Positions 42,988-51,089 of a stretch of DNA of 64,000 nucleotides are shown piece by piece. Source of the DNA: Streptomyces sp. Ag109_O5-1 (GTDB lineage Bacteria > Actinomycetota > Actinomycetes > Streptomycetales > Streptomycetaceae); assembly GCF_003814875.1 (NCBI RefSeq), contig NZ_RKQF01000001.1:2046001-2110000 (forward strand), written 5' to 3'. Each line of letters begins with the position of its first letter. Positions within the stretch are counted from its first letter, which is position 1. Under the pieces are notes generated by a model. That model had not been told where the DNA came from. It was given only the letters and a program-made list of their open reading frames with translations, and did no database searches. Position numbers and translations under genes: made by a program.

Positions 42988-43425
42988 GTGACAGCCATGC
43001 CCGGGAATGAGCCCAACGGGTACCGGATCGCCATCGTCGACGACGACCCCCTGCGTGCGCGCAGGGAGGCGCGGGAACTTCTCGCTGAGATCGTTGATGC
43101 CGACCCCGCTGCCCGCCTGGACCTCCCCCGGCAGCGTGCCGTCCCCCATACGGACAAGGGCGGCCTGTCCGCCGAGACCGTCGGGCTAGTCCTCAATGCC
43201 GGCTCGCTGGTCGCGGCGGGTGTTCAGGTTTGGCTGGCCCGTGTTCCGCAGCGCACGATCGTGGTCCAGCGCTCCGACGGCAGCACGCTGCAGATCACGG
43301 GCAGGCAGGCACGCGAGGACGATCAGCGGATCGAGCAGTTCCTCGCCGCCGGCAGCGGGGCTGGGCAGGACGAGGGTCCAGCCGCTGGTGACGACGGTGC
43401 CGGCAGCGGAACGGCGGCGGGCTGA
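42988..43425 (+). CDS. EACC1-like effector-associated protein
   Basis: 145 aa from the GTG at 42988, preceded by GAGGGGGAG. The sequence GGLSAETVGLVLNAGSLVAA, GVQVWLARVPQRTIVVQRSD and GSTLQITGRQAREDDQRIEQ resembles the EACC1 domain (effector-associated constant component 1). That small domain is repeatedly found next to caspase or trypsin-like effectors in NTP-dependent bacterial conflict systems. The last ~30 residues are a Gly/Ala-rich tail. Four nt after its stop begins the caspase-helicase gene. It probably couples sensing to protease activation (inference from family context). Confidence 0.65.
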   Translation: MTAMPGNEPNGYRIAIVDDDPLRARREARELLAEIVDADPAARLDLPRQRAVPHTDKGGLSAETVGLVLNAGSLVAAGVQVWLARVPQRTIVVQRSDGSTLQITGRQAREDDQRIEQFLAAGSGAGQDEGPAAGDDGAGSGTAAG

Positions 43426-43429
43426 CCGC

Positions 43430-46400
43430 ATGACCGACAACGACCGCTACGCCATCCTCATCGGCGTCTCCACCTACGACAGCGACGCCTACCACGACCT
43501 GCCGGCCGTGCGCGCGGACCTGCACTATCTCCAGGCGGTGCTGGAGAACACCGAAATCGGCATGTACAACGACTGCGCCATGGTTCCCGAGCCGACCCGC
43601 GCGGAGATGCTGCACGCCATCGAGACGTTCCTCGAAGCACGTCAGTCCAACGAGACGGCGTTGCTGTACTTCAGCGGACACGGGGAGTACTGCGAGGACG
43701 ACAACCAGCTGTACTTCCTCACCCGCGACACCGACCCGGACGACCTGCCGGGCACCGCGGTGCCGGCTGAATTCCTGGAGCGGATGCTGGGATCCTGTCG
43801 CGCCGCCTCCAAAGTCGTTCTGCTGGACTGCTGCTCCAGCGGCTCGGTCGTACAGGGCTGGAGCGCCAAAGGCTCATCTGGCGCCGATCAACCCGCGGCC
43901 TCCAGCACCCTGTTGCGGCCTTCCGGCGTGTACTTCATCACCGCATCCGACGCGCTGCAGTCCGCCTCGGCGATGGCGCCGCCCGGGTCGACGCTCGGCA
44001 CGTCTCGATTCACCGGTGAGATCGTCGAAGGTCTACGCAACGGCCGCATCAAGGACAGCGGTTGGATCACACCGGACGATCTATTCGACTACCTGACCCG
44101 GCAAATGGCCCGCAGCGGGATTCCCGAAGAGCAACGCCCCACCAAGTCCACCATCCGCGCCACCCTGACCCTGCCCTTCGCCCGCTCCGTGGCGCGCCCG
44201 GTGCACCTCCCGCCCCAGCCGCACGACACCGCAGGGACCCACCGGCGTGCCCCCGCTGCGCTGAAGGCCCAAGCACTTGCCGCACAGGATGCACAGGACG
44301 GCATCGACTGGCAGCGGCTGCTGCGGTACTACGTGCACTGCCTGAACGCCCAGGCAACGGCCGCCATGCTGCCTGGCCGTGACGCCGGGCTCAACTCGGC
44401 GTACTTCCTGCTGAACAGCGGCGAGGAGCGCATCCAGTCAGGGCAAGGCACCACGCTCTCCGCTCCGCCACGGCTGCCGCGGCCGCAAGCCAAGTCCGGC
44501 AAGGCACGAGGCGACGCAGCACCGCAGGAGTACTGGTACGGCTACCCCGCCATCACCCTGCCCGTACGCGACGGAGGGCGCGGTCGCCGTGCCCCGATGC
44601 GGATCGCGCCCCTGTTGGTCCAGCAGATGGAACTCACCCCCGACGACGAAGGCCGGGACGTCCTGCGCCCGACCGGTCTGCCGTCCCTGCACACGGGTGT
44701 GGTGGCGGAGCTGCTGCCAGAAGACGCCGCGGCCGATCTGATCGCGCGATGGCAGCCGACCTGGCAGGAAGGCAACGACGCCCAGATGCTGCGGGCCGTA
44801 CGGGAGCTGTTGCAGGAGCTGGATCTGCCGGAACTGGAGCCGCTCGACACGTCCGCCCTCAGCGACCGCACGGTTCAGCAGACACTGCGGCCCGGCGCCC
44901 ACAACGCGGCTGTGCTGCTGGTGCCGTCGGGGGTCGAACTCATCGCGACCCAGGCGCTGGTGGACAACCTGCTGCAGATCTCCACACGCACCGGGCAGAT
45001 CGACGGCACTGCGCTGGACGCGCTGCTGAACAGCTACGGGTCCGACGCCCGGGGCGCGAGACCGGTAGTGGTGGCGCCCGGGCCGTGCAACGAGAGCCAG
45101 GAACACGTCGTCTCCGCAGCCATGACCCAGCCTGTGACGGTGGCCACCGGGCCTCCCGGTACCGGCAAGAGCGAGGTGGTCACAGCCGTCGTCACCACCT
45201 GCGTCGCCGCCGGGCAATCCGTACTGGTCGCCTCCACCAACAACGAGGCGGTCAACGTCGTCGCCGAGCGCTGCGACGCGATCGCGCCAGGGCTGCTGAT
45301 GCGCACGGGCAACGCCGAGGCGCTGGAGCGGGAAGCCGCCAAACTGGAGCGGCTGCTCAGTGAACCGGCACCCACCGCGCCGCGGGGATCGGCGACCGTC
45401 TCCGGGGATCTGCGCAACACCCGCGCTCGCGCCGACCACCTGCGAGCGGAGGCCGAACTCCGTATCGGCGAAGAGGTGCGGCTGCTGCAGCTGTACCTCG
45501 ACCGGGAGGAGCGGGCAGCAGCGCTCAACCTTCCTCTACCGCTCCTGGAGAGCGTCTGGGCAGCCGAGGACGGCGCTGCAGCGCTGGCCCGCTGGGCGGA
45601 CCGGGCGCGAACCGCAGCCGGCGCACGCTGGTGGCTCTTGGGCCGCTGGCGCAGATCGCGAGCGCTCACCGCGCTCCTCACGGCGGCGCCGGCCGCGGCA
45701 GGCAATAGCCCCGCGTGGCCGAGCTGGGCGACCGAACGGCCAGTGCCTCCGGAGCTGTTGGAGTCGCTGGCAGACGTAGCGGCCATCGAGCGGGAACGCC
45801 GTGAACTCGTCCCTCAGCACACCGCCTGGGACGAGGAGCACCTCAAACAGTCCCGGCTGAGCGCAGCGGCCGCGCTGTCGAACCTGTCGACAGAGCTCAC
45901 CCAGGCGATATCTGCCGAAGCACTGACCCGGGCACGCGAACTGATGGGGCAGCGGCTTCAGGCCCTGCGCAGCCGCTCCGGCTACCAAAAGAGCCAGAAG
46001 AACCTCATGACCCACGTCAAGGCATGGGCCATCAGCACCCACTCGGTGCGCCAGCTCGAACTCACCCCGAAACTGTTCGACCTGGTCGTCATCGACGAAG
46101 CCAGCCAGTGCTCCATCCCGTCGATTCTCCCGCTGCTCTTCCGGGCACGGCGGGCACTGATCATCGGCGATCCCATGCAGCTCGGGCACATTCCCGGGGT
46201 CTCCGCCCAGCAGGAACGACAGGCCCGTCTGAGGACCGGACTCAGCGCGGCGCTGCTGGAGGACCACCGGCTCGCCTACCACGTGCACTCCGCCTACCAC
46301 GCCGCCGCACAGCACAGCGAGGAGACTCTCCTCCTCGACGAGCACTACCGCTGCCACCCCGAGATCGCCGACGTGGTCAACGGCTACTGCTACGCCCGCC

Positions 46401-46903
46401 GGCTGCAGGTCCTCACCGACATACGTCGCCAAGTCCCCGCCCTCGACCCCGTGGCCGCGGTCGAACCCGCCCCCGTCCTGGGCTGGCTGGACGTACCGCA
46501 CGGCGCATCCGCCCGGGACCGTGGACAGTCCTGGCGCAACGAAGCCGAAGCCGAAGCGGTACGCCGCGTGGTCGACGAACTGCTCGCCCGACTCCCGCAC
46601 GGCGCCACCGTAGGCGTCGTGACACCCTTCCGCACCCAAAAGGAACTGCTGCAACGCATCTGGCGCGACGACGACCGCGTGCGGGTGGGCACCGTGCACG
46701 CTTTCCAGGGCGGACAACGCGACGTCATGGTGCTCAGCCCCGTGGCCACCGACAACACCCCACCCAGAACCACCCACTGGGTGGCCAGCCAGATCAACCT
46801 CTGGAATGTGGCCATCACTCGCGCCAAGTCCCAGCTGATCGCCGTAGGCAGCCACGGCTTCTGGCAGGCGCAGAACGGACTGCCGGCGCTGCTGGCAGAA
46901 TGA
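43430..46903 (+). CDS. Caspase-like peptidase fused to SF1 (UPF1-type) helicase
   Basis: 1157 aa. The N-terminal ~245 residues are a C14 caspase/metacaspase fold: YAILIGVSTYDSDAYHDLPA, catalytic His84 in LLYFSGHGEYCED and catalytic Cys135 in VVLLDCCSSGS. A middle region (about 300-560) of unknown fold follows. The C-terminal half is an AAA_11/AAA_12 SF1 helicase: Walker A VATGPPGTGKSEVV (near 573), Walker B DLVVIDEASQCS (near 887), ALIIGDPMQLGHIPG, LLDEHYRCHPEI, VGTVHAFQGGQRDVM and NVAITRAKSQL. It probably senses or unwinds foreign nucleic acid and triggers proteolysis leading to abortive infection. It sits four nt after the EACC1-like gene. The stop codon overlaps a terminator arm later split by an IS3. 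Confidence 0.9.
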   Translation: MTDNDRYAILIGVSTYDSDAYHDLPAVRADLHYLQAVLENTEIGMYNDCAMVPEPTRAEMLHAIETFLEARQSNETALLYFSGHGEYCEDDNQLYFLTRDTDPDDLPGTAVPAEFLERMLGSCRAASKVVLLDCCSSGSVVQGWSAKGSSGADQPAASSTLLRPSGVYFITASDALQSASAMAPPGSTLGTSRFTGEIVEGLRNGRIKDSGWITPDDLFDYLTRQMARSGIPEEQRPTKSTIRATLTLPFARSVARPVHLPPQPHDTAGTHRRAPAALKAQALAAQDAQDGIDWQRLLRYYVHCLNAQATAAMLPGRDAGLNSAYFLLNSGEERIQSGQGTTLSAPPRLPRPQAKSGKARGDAAPQEYWYGYPAITLPVRDGGRGRRAPMRIAPLLVQQMELTPDDEGRDVLRPTGLPSLHTGVVAELLPEDAAADLIARWQPTWQEGNDAQMLRAVRELLQELDLPELEPLDTSALSDRTVQQTLRPGAHNAAVLLVPSGVELIATQALVDNLLQISTRTGQIDGTALDALLNSYGSDARGARPVVVAPGPCNESQEHVVSAAMTQPVTVATGPPGTGKSEVVTAVVTTCVAAGQSVLVASTNNEAVNVVAERCDAIAPGLLMRTGNAEALEREAAKLERLLSEPAPTAPRGSATVSGDLRNTRARADHLRAEAELRIGEEVRLLQLYLDREERAAALNLPLPLLESVWAAEDGAAALARWADRARTAAGARWWLLGRWRRSRALTALLTAAPAAAGNSPAWPSWATERPVPPELLESLADVAAIERERRELVPQHTAWDEEHLKQSRLSAAAALSNLSTELTQAISAEALTRARELMGQRLQALRSRSGYQKSQKNLMTHVKAWAISTHSVRQLELTPKLFDLVVIDEASQCSIPSILPLLFRARRALIIGDPMQLGHIPGVSAQQERQARLRTGLSAALLEDHRLAYHVHSAYHAAAQHSEETLLLDEHYRCHPEIADVVNGYCYARRLQVLTDIRRQVPALDPVAAVEPAPVLGWLDVPHGASARDRGQSWRNEAEAEAVRRVVDELLARLPHGATVGVVTPFRTQKELLQRIWRDDDRVRVGTVHAFQGGQRDVMVLSPVATDNTPPRTTHWVASQINLWNVAITRAKSQLIAVGSHGFWQAQNGLPALLAE

Positions 46904-46909
46904 GGGGCC
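46901..46909 (+). terminator. Left arm of terminator split by IS3
   Basis: TGAGGGGCC, starting with the helicase stop codon, is complementary to GGCCCCTCA at 48183-48191 on the far side of the IS3 element. Joined without the IS, they would form a 9-bp GC-rich hairpin with a loop of about 6-12 nt, suggesting that the IS inserted into the gene's own terminator. Confidence 0.5.
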
Positions 46910-46967
46910 ACGAGGTTTCCGGACAGGCACCCAATAGGGTTGTCCTGAACAAGGAAACGAGGACTAA

Positions 46968-47258
46968 GTGGCGCCACCCAGTAAGTACTCGCCGGAGTTC
47001 CGCGAGGAAGCCGTCCAGATCACGTTGAGGTCAAGCAAGACGATCTCCGAAGTCGCCCGGGAGCTTGAGCTGAACTCGGAGACGCTACGCGGCTGGGTGA
47101 AGAAATACCAGAAGCAGCAGGAACCAGCCCCCGATGCGGAACTGACGGTGAACGAGCGGGCACGCCTGAAGGAACTCGAACGACGCAACCGCGAGCTGGA
47201 GATGGAAGTTACCTTCCTGAAAAAAGCCGCAGCGTACTTCGCGAAGGATCCTCGGTAG
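46968..47258 (+). CDS. IS3 orfA (transposase HTH/leucine-zipper subunit)
   Basis: 96 aa from GTG. YSPEFREEAVQITLRSSKTI, SEVARELELNSETLRGWVKK is the HTH; ELERRNRELEMEVTFLKKAA is the leucine zipper. The A6G slippery heptamer near its end allows -1 frameshifting into orfB to make the full OrfAB transposase. Confidence 0.9.
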   Translation: MAPPSKYSPEFREEAVQITLRSSKTISEVARELELNSETLRGWVKKYQKQQEPAPDAELTVNERARLKELERRNRELEMEVTFLKKAAAYFAKDPR

Positions 47259-47284
47259 CAAGCAAGTACGAGTTCATCGACGAG

Positions 47285-48148
47285 ATGCGGCTCGACACCG
47301 AGAAGTACGCATACAGCGTCGAGTTCATGTGCGGCCGACTCGGCGTCTCCAGATCCGGCTACTACGACTGGCGATCCCGCCCGGAATCCGCGACAGCCCA
47401 GCGGCGCGAAGAACTGAAATTGCTCATCGAGAAATCCTTCGACATGTCCGACAGCACCTACGGGCACCGGCGCATTCAGGCCCAGCTGCACCGCTGGGGC
47501 GTCGCCGCAGGCGTGGAGTTGGTCCGCCGCCTCATGCGCGAACTGGGCCTGGTGCCCTGCCTGCCACGGCCGAAGAGGTTCAACCTCACTCAGGCTGCGG
47601 CCGGCCAGGTGCCGGACCTCGTCGGCCGCGACTTCACTGCAGATGCGCCCGGCGAGAAGCTCGTCGGTGACATCACCTATGTCGCGACCGGCGAAGGCTG
47701 GCTGTACCTGGCAACGGTCATCGACTGCTGCACGAAGGAAGTCATCGGTTACGCGATGGACGACCATTACCAAACCTCACTGATATCCAGAGCAATCCGT
47801 AACGCGGCACGGAACAGGAACCTCTCAGCCGACGCGATATTTCACTCGGATCGCGGAAGTAACTACATGTCAGCCGAGTTCGGGAGGACGCTGAACCGCT
47901 TCGGGCTCCGCAGATCTGCCGGCCGAACCGGGATCTGTTTCGACAATGCCATGGCCGAATCATTCTTCGGCGCCCTGAAGAACGAGCGCGTATCACGCGT
48001 AACTTACCTGACACGCGAGGCCGCCCGGCAGGACATCACTCGTTACATCGAATTCTGGTACAATCGCAAACGCCTCCACTCGGCGGTGGGTTACCGCCCT
48101 CCGCGCGAAGTTCATGCCGCGTACGAGAAGTTGCGAATCGCTGCGTGA
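47285..48148 (+). CDS. IS3 orfB (DDE integrase subunit)
   Basis: 287 aa as listed; the fused protein would begin further upstream after the -1 shift at 47220-47226. The rve integrase core is complete: GDITYVATGEGWLYLATVID (D), FHSDRGSNYMSAEFG (D) and DNAMAESFFGALKNE (E), followed by YIEFWYNRKRLHSAVGYRPP. It is expected to be active. Confidence 0.92.
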   Translation: MRLDTEKYAYSVEFMCGRLGVSRSGYYDWRSRPESATAQRREELKLLIEKSFDMSDSTYGHRRIQAQLHRWGVAAGVELVRRLMRELGLVPCLPRPKRFNLTQAAAGQVPDLVGRDFTADAPGEKLVGDITYVATGEGWLYLATVIDCCTKEVIGYAMDDHYQTSLISRAIRNAARNRNLSADAIFHSDRGSNYMSAEFGRTLNRFGLRRSAGRTGICFDNAMAESFFGALKNERVSRVTYLTREAARQDITRYIEFWYNRKRLHSAVGYRPPREVHAAYEKLRIAA

Positions 48149-48248
48149 AATAAACGGTCAGAAGCCTGTCCGGAAAACGCGAGGCCCCTCAGAACGTTCG
48201 TCCCTGCTCGGTGCTGGTACGGGCGGACGCCGTGAACCAGGGCGTGGC

Positions 48249-48635
48249 ATGGGCACCAGCGGGATCAACGGCGCAGGGGAAGCGGCGGCCAGCCGTGCGG
48301 CCGCGTTCCGCGAAGAGCTGGCTGACCGACTTCACCAGCACCTCGGCCGCCACGGCATCAGCGAGATAGAACGCGCAGCCGTAGTCGGCGGCCAGATCAT
48401 GGATCTGTTGATCCCCAAAGACGGGGAGAACATCGCCCTTCTGATCGACACCGGCCCCCTGCCCGACCGCGATCCAGCACGTGAACTGCGGCTGACACAC
48501 GCACGAGGCGACCTCCTCCACGGCCTGCCCTCAGGCGGGCACGGAGCAAAACCCGGTGATCTGGGGCGCAGCGTACGGGTTCCCGCGTGGCGCATCCTGG
48601 CAGGCGAGCAGCTGCTCGCACAGACGATCCCGTGA
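48249..48635 (+). CDS. Small protein resembling a helicase-associated C-terminal domain
   Basis: 128 aa from ATG 48249; sense also extends slightly upstream. A helical start (RAAAFREELADRLHQHLGRH) leads into an alpha/beta core (AAVVGGQIMDLLIPKDGENI, ALLIDTGPLPDRDPARELRL, THARGDLLHGLP) and RSVRVPAWRILAGEQ. The order beta-strand, acidic residue, arginine-rich helix and RVPAWRIL resembles nuclease-like domains found at the C-terminus of some AAA_11/12 helicases. It lies just past the IS3 that follows the caspase-helicase gene, so it may be a fourth component of that system. Confidence 0.5.
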   Translation: MGTSGINGAGEAAASRAAAFREELADRLHQHLGRHGISEIERAAVVGGQIMDLLIPKDGENIALLIDTGPLPDRDPARELRLTHARGDLLHGLPSGGHGAKPGDLGRSVRVPAWRILAGEQLLAQTIP

Positions 48636-48844
48636 GAGCGAACCAGGTACGCGGGTGCGGCCTCCCGCGGCGCAAAACGCAATCGCCGTACGGGGAGCCG
48701 CCAAAGGATGGGAGGATCACGGACTGTGGCACTGGGCCGCGGCCATGGTGTGAAACGAGTCTTCCTTCGAAGTTCGCTTCGGCTCCCGCGTTGGAACCGT
48801 CCCGGAAGAGTTGATCGTTTCCCAATGTATGAAGATGGCCCGCT

Positions 48845-49261
48845 AACTCCTCCACCACTGCGCCGAGTTGGACGGCGAAGCGGTTCGTGCGGCGCTGATG
48901 GCGCTCCACGACCCCGGGCACCTGCTCGCGGAACGTCTGCCGCGGACAGTCCAGCACCTGGCACACCAGACGCCGCCGCCGAACCGAGACCCTGACCCGT
49001 CGGCCGTCCACCGGGGCGTCCGCGAGCGTGCGGGTGTGGAAGCCATGGATCTTCTCCGTCGGCGTCCCGCACGCCGGGCACGGCACCGGGCCGCCCCGCG
49101 TCCGCGCCGACACCAGGACCACATCACCGCCGTCCGCCACATCCTCCACCGCCAGCGCTGACAACCCCGAAAACACAGTCCCGACGAGGGAGATGACATC
49201 TAACACGGCCCGATCATGACACGTCGTCACCCACAGCTACCACCGACTACGGGCCAGAGCC
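48845..49261 (-). pseudogene. ISL3-family transposase N-terminal fragment with IS end
   Basis: The frame from 49230 reads ISLVGTVFSGLSALAVEDVA, GGPVPCPACGTPTEKIHGFH, TRTLADAPVDGRRVRVSVRR and QVLDCPRQTFREQ. This is the zinc-finger N-terminus of ISL3 transposases (CPxCG...H.R..R.L.D.P). Sense ends at AVVEELAG near 48845 and the DDE domain is gone. The outer IS end is GGCTCTGGCCCGTAGTCGG, read inward from 49261. It is immediately followed by GTTCACTG, the repeat that also flanks the adjacent MITE. Confidence 0.8.
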
Positions 49262-49269
49262 GTTCACTG

Positions 49270-49537
49270 GGCTCTGTCGCACATCCGGTGGTGACGGAGC
49301 GTTCCGGATATCACTGTCAGTGAAATTCCGGCGCGGGTCGGCGCTCTGACCTGGTCGGTTGCAGATTTGGCACCCACGGACGCCACGGGTGGGCGGCCCA
49401 GGCTCGGCGAGCACCAGACACCCCGGCCGAGACCCCGCTTGAATGCGATTCAGCCCCGTTGACCAGCAGAGTTCTCGCACCGCGACTTCGCCATGACCAA
49501 TATGACTTTCTGTCACCACCGGATGTGTGGCAGAGCC
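49270..49537. mobile_element. Non-autonomous ISL3-type element (MITE), 268 bp
   Basis: Inverted ends GGCTCTG.C.CACATCCGG, continuing TGGTGAC, match at about 24 of 26 positions. The 8-bp direct repeat GTTCACTG flanks it exactly (49262-49269 and 49538-49545), as expected for ISL3-family insertion. No transposase is encoded inside. The ISL3 transposase fragment abuts the left direct repeat, so two related elements share one target repeat. Confidence 0.85.
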
Positions 49538-49741
49538 GTTCACTGGACAGCCCACGGTCCGGAAATGTCGCGTGTAGCATGCACGGTCACCGCGAGGGGC
49601 CGCCCCGAGGTGCTCTTGACGTGATAACAAGAGTGCCGTTGACTTCGTAAAGGTGCCGGCCGAGCGCGCTGCGCGCCTATTTCTCGCGAGGGACAATCTG
49701 GTGAATTTCCCGGGTTACCCGAATGTACGGAGAGGTCGGGC

Positions 49742-51022
49742 GTGAACGCCAAGGGACTGGACCGAGGTTTACTTCTGCGGGGGCGCACTGCCACGTCCCT
49801 GCTTTTCTTGCTGTTCGGCACCGCTCTGGGCGTGTGGACAAGCCGCATTCCCAGTGTGAAGCATCATCTCGGGCTCAGTGACGGCAGTCTGAGCCTTGCT
49901 CTGCTCGCCTTTTCGGCCGGCGCGATCGCAGGAATGCTGGTGCTGGGCAGACTCGCCGACCGCTGGGGAAGTACCCGGGTCATGGTGCCGACGGCGGTGC
50001 TGGAAGGGCTGCTTCTGATCCCTCCGGCGTATATGCCCTCGCTCGCCGCGCTTATGCTCGCGCTTTTCCTGTTCGGGCTGACCCACGGCACCCTGAACAT
50101 CGCCATGAATGCCAACGCCATTCAGGTCCAGCGCGCCTGGGGGCGTCCCATCATGTCGTCCTTTCACGCCGTATACAGCGTCGGCGGCTTCCTGGGCTCC
50201 ACGGTCGGCGGGTTCTTCGCCCGGCAGGACGTCGGCCCGCGGGTGACGTTCATCGCGGTGGGCGCCGTCGTGGTGGTGCTGGCTGTGTGGGCCGCCGTGT
50301 GGGCCCTGCCCCGCGCCACGATGCCGACGGAGCACGAGGAGAAGGACAAGGCGACGACGGCCTGGGGATCGTCGGCCCAGGGGGCGAGGGCCGGGGGCTC
50401 GGTGGTCTCCCCCGCCCTGGTCTTCCTCGGCGTCCTGGCCATGTGCGCCCTGGTGGGCGAGGGAACCGCCGCTGACTGGAGCGCCGTGTACCTGCACGAG
50501 AGCCTGGGCAGCTCACAGGGGTTCGCCGCGACGGCCTTCGCCGCGTTCTCAGTCGCGATGACCGTCGGCAGGCTGCTCGGCGACCGACTCGCCGCCCGCT
50601 ACGGACCGGTACGGCTCGTCCGCACCAGCGGAGTACTGGCCTCGGTCGGCATGACCGCGGCCCTGCTGATCGACCGGCCGCTCGCCGGTGTCATCGGGTT
50701 CGCCTGCCTGGGCGCCGGGATGGCCTGCATCGCCCCGCAGGTGTACTCCGCCGCGGGACAGCGTGACCCCGCGCGAGCGGGAGCGGCGCTCTCTCTCGTG
50801 GTCAGCCTCGGCTACACCGGCTTCCTCATCGGTCCCATCGTCGTCGGCAGCGTCAGCACCTTCACCGGACTGCCTGTCGCGCTGGGCATCCCCACCGCAC
50901 TCGTCCTGTTCGTGGCCCTCGGCGCGTCGGCGCTGCGCCCGCCGGATCAGGACGACCACGCGGCCCCCGCCGCCGACCGGCCGGAAACCGCGTCGCGGAC
51001 GGTCCGTGGGACGGGCGGCTGA
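49742..51022 (+). CDS. MFS transporter
   Basis: 426 aa from a GTG with GGAGAGG upstream. Twelve hydrophobic segments are visible; the MFS loop motif GRLADRWGSTRVMVP follows TM2, and GRLLGDRLAARYGPVRLVR lies in the second half. It resembles the YbjJ-type group of drug or sugar efflux MFS proteins. Immediately downstream on the same strand is a large glycosyltransferase, and the far neighbours are pseudosugar-type genes, so it may export the product (similar clusters often carry an MFS gene). This is inference. Confidence 0.88.
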   Translation: MNAKGLDRGLLLRGRTATSLLFLLFGTALGVWTSRIPSVKHHLGLSDGSLSLALLAFSAGAIAGMLVLGRLADRWGSTRVMVPTAVLEGLLLIPPAYMPSLAALMLALFLFGLTHGTLNIAMNANAIQVQRAWGRPIMSSFHAVYSVGGFLGSTVGGFFARQDVGPRVTFIAVGAVVVVLAVWAAVWALPRATMPTEHEEKDKATTAWGSSAQGARAGGSVVSPALVFLGVLAMCALVGEGTAADWSAVYLHESLGSSQGFAATAFAAFSVAMTVGRLLGDRLAARYGPVRLVRTSGVLASVGMTAALLIDRPLAGVIGFACLGAGMACIAPQVYSAAGQRDPARAGAALSLVVSLGYTGFLIGPIVVGSVSTFTGLPVALGIPTALVLFVALGASALRPPDQDDHAAPAADRPETASRTVRGTGG

Positions 51023-51089
51023 CTCCAGGGACGCCTGTCGCGTCCCGCCTCGACGGCCATGCGACGTAGACGACGGAGAGGGCGTACGG

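Larger units (their letters stand above)
46916..48176 (+). mobile_element. IS3-family insertion sequence
   Basis: Ends TTTCCGGACAGGC (46916) and GCCTGTCCGGAAA (48164-48176) are perfect 13-bp inverted repeats. The element holds orfA and orfB in the usual overlapping arrangement with a frameshift heptamer AAAAAAG at 47220-47226. Target duplication is not clear (CACGAGG on the left, ACGCGAGG on the right). It looks intact. Confidence 0.9.
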
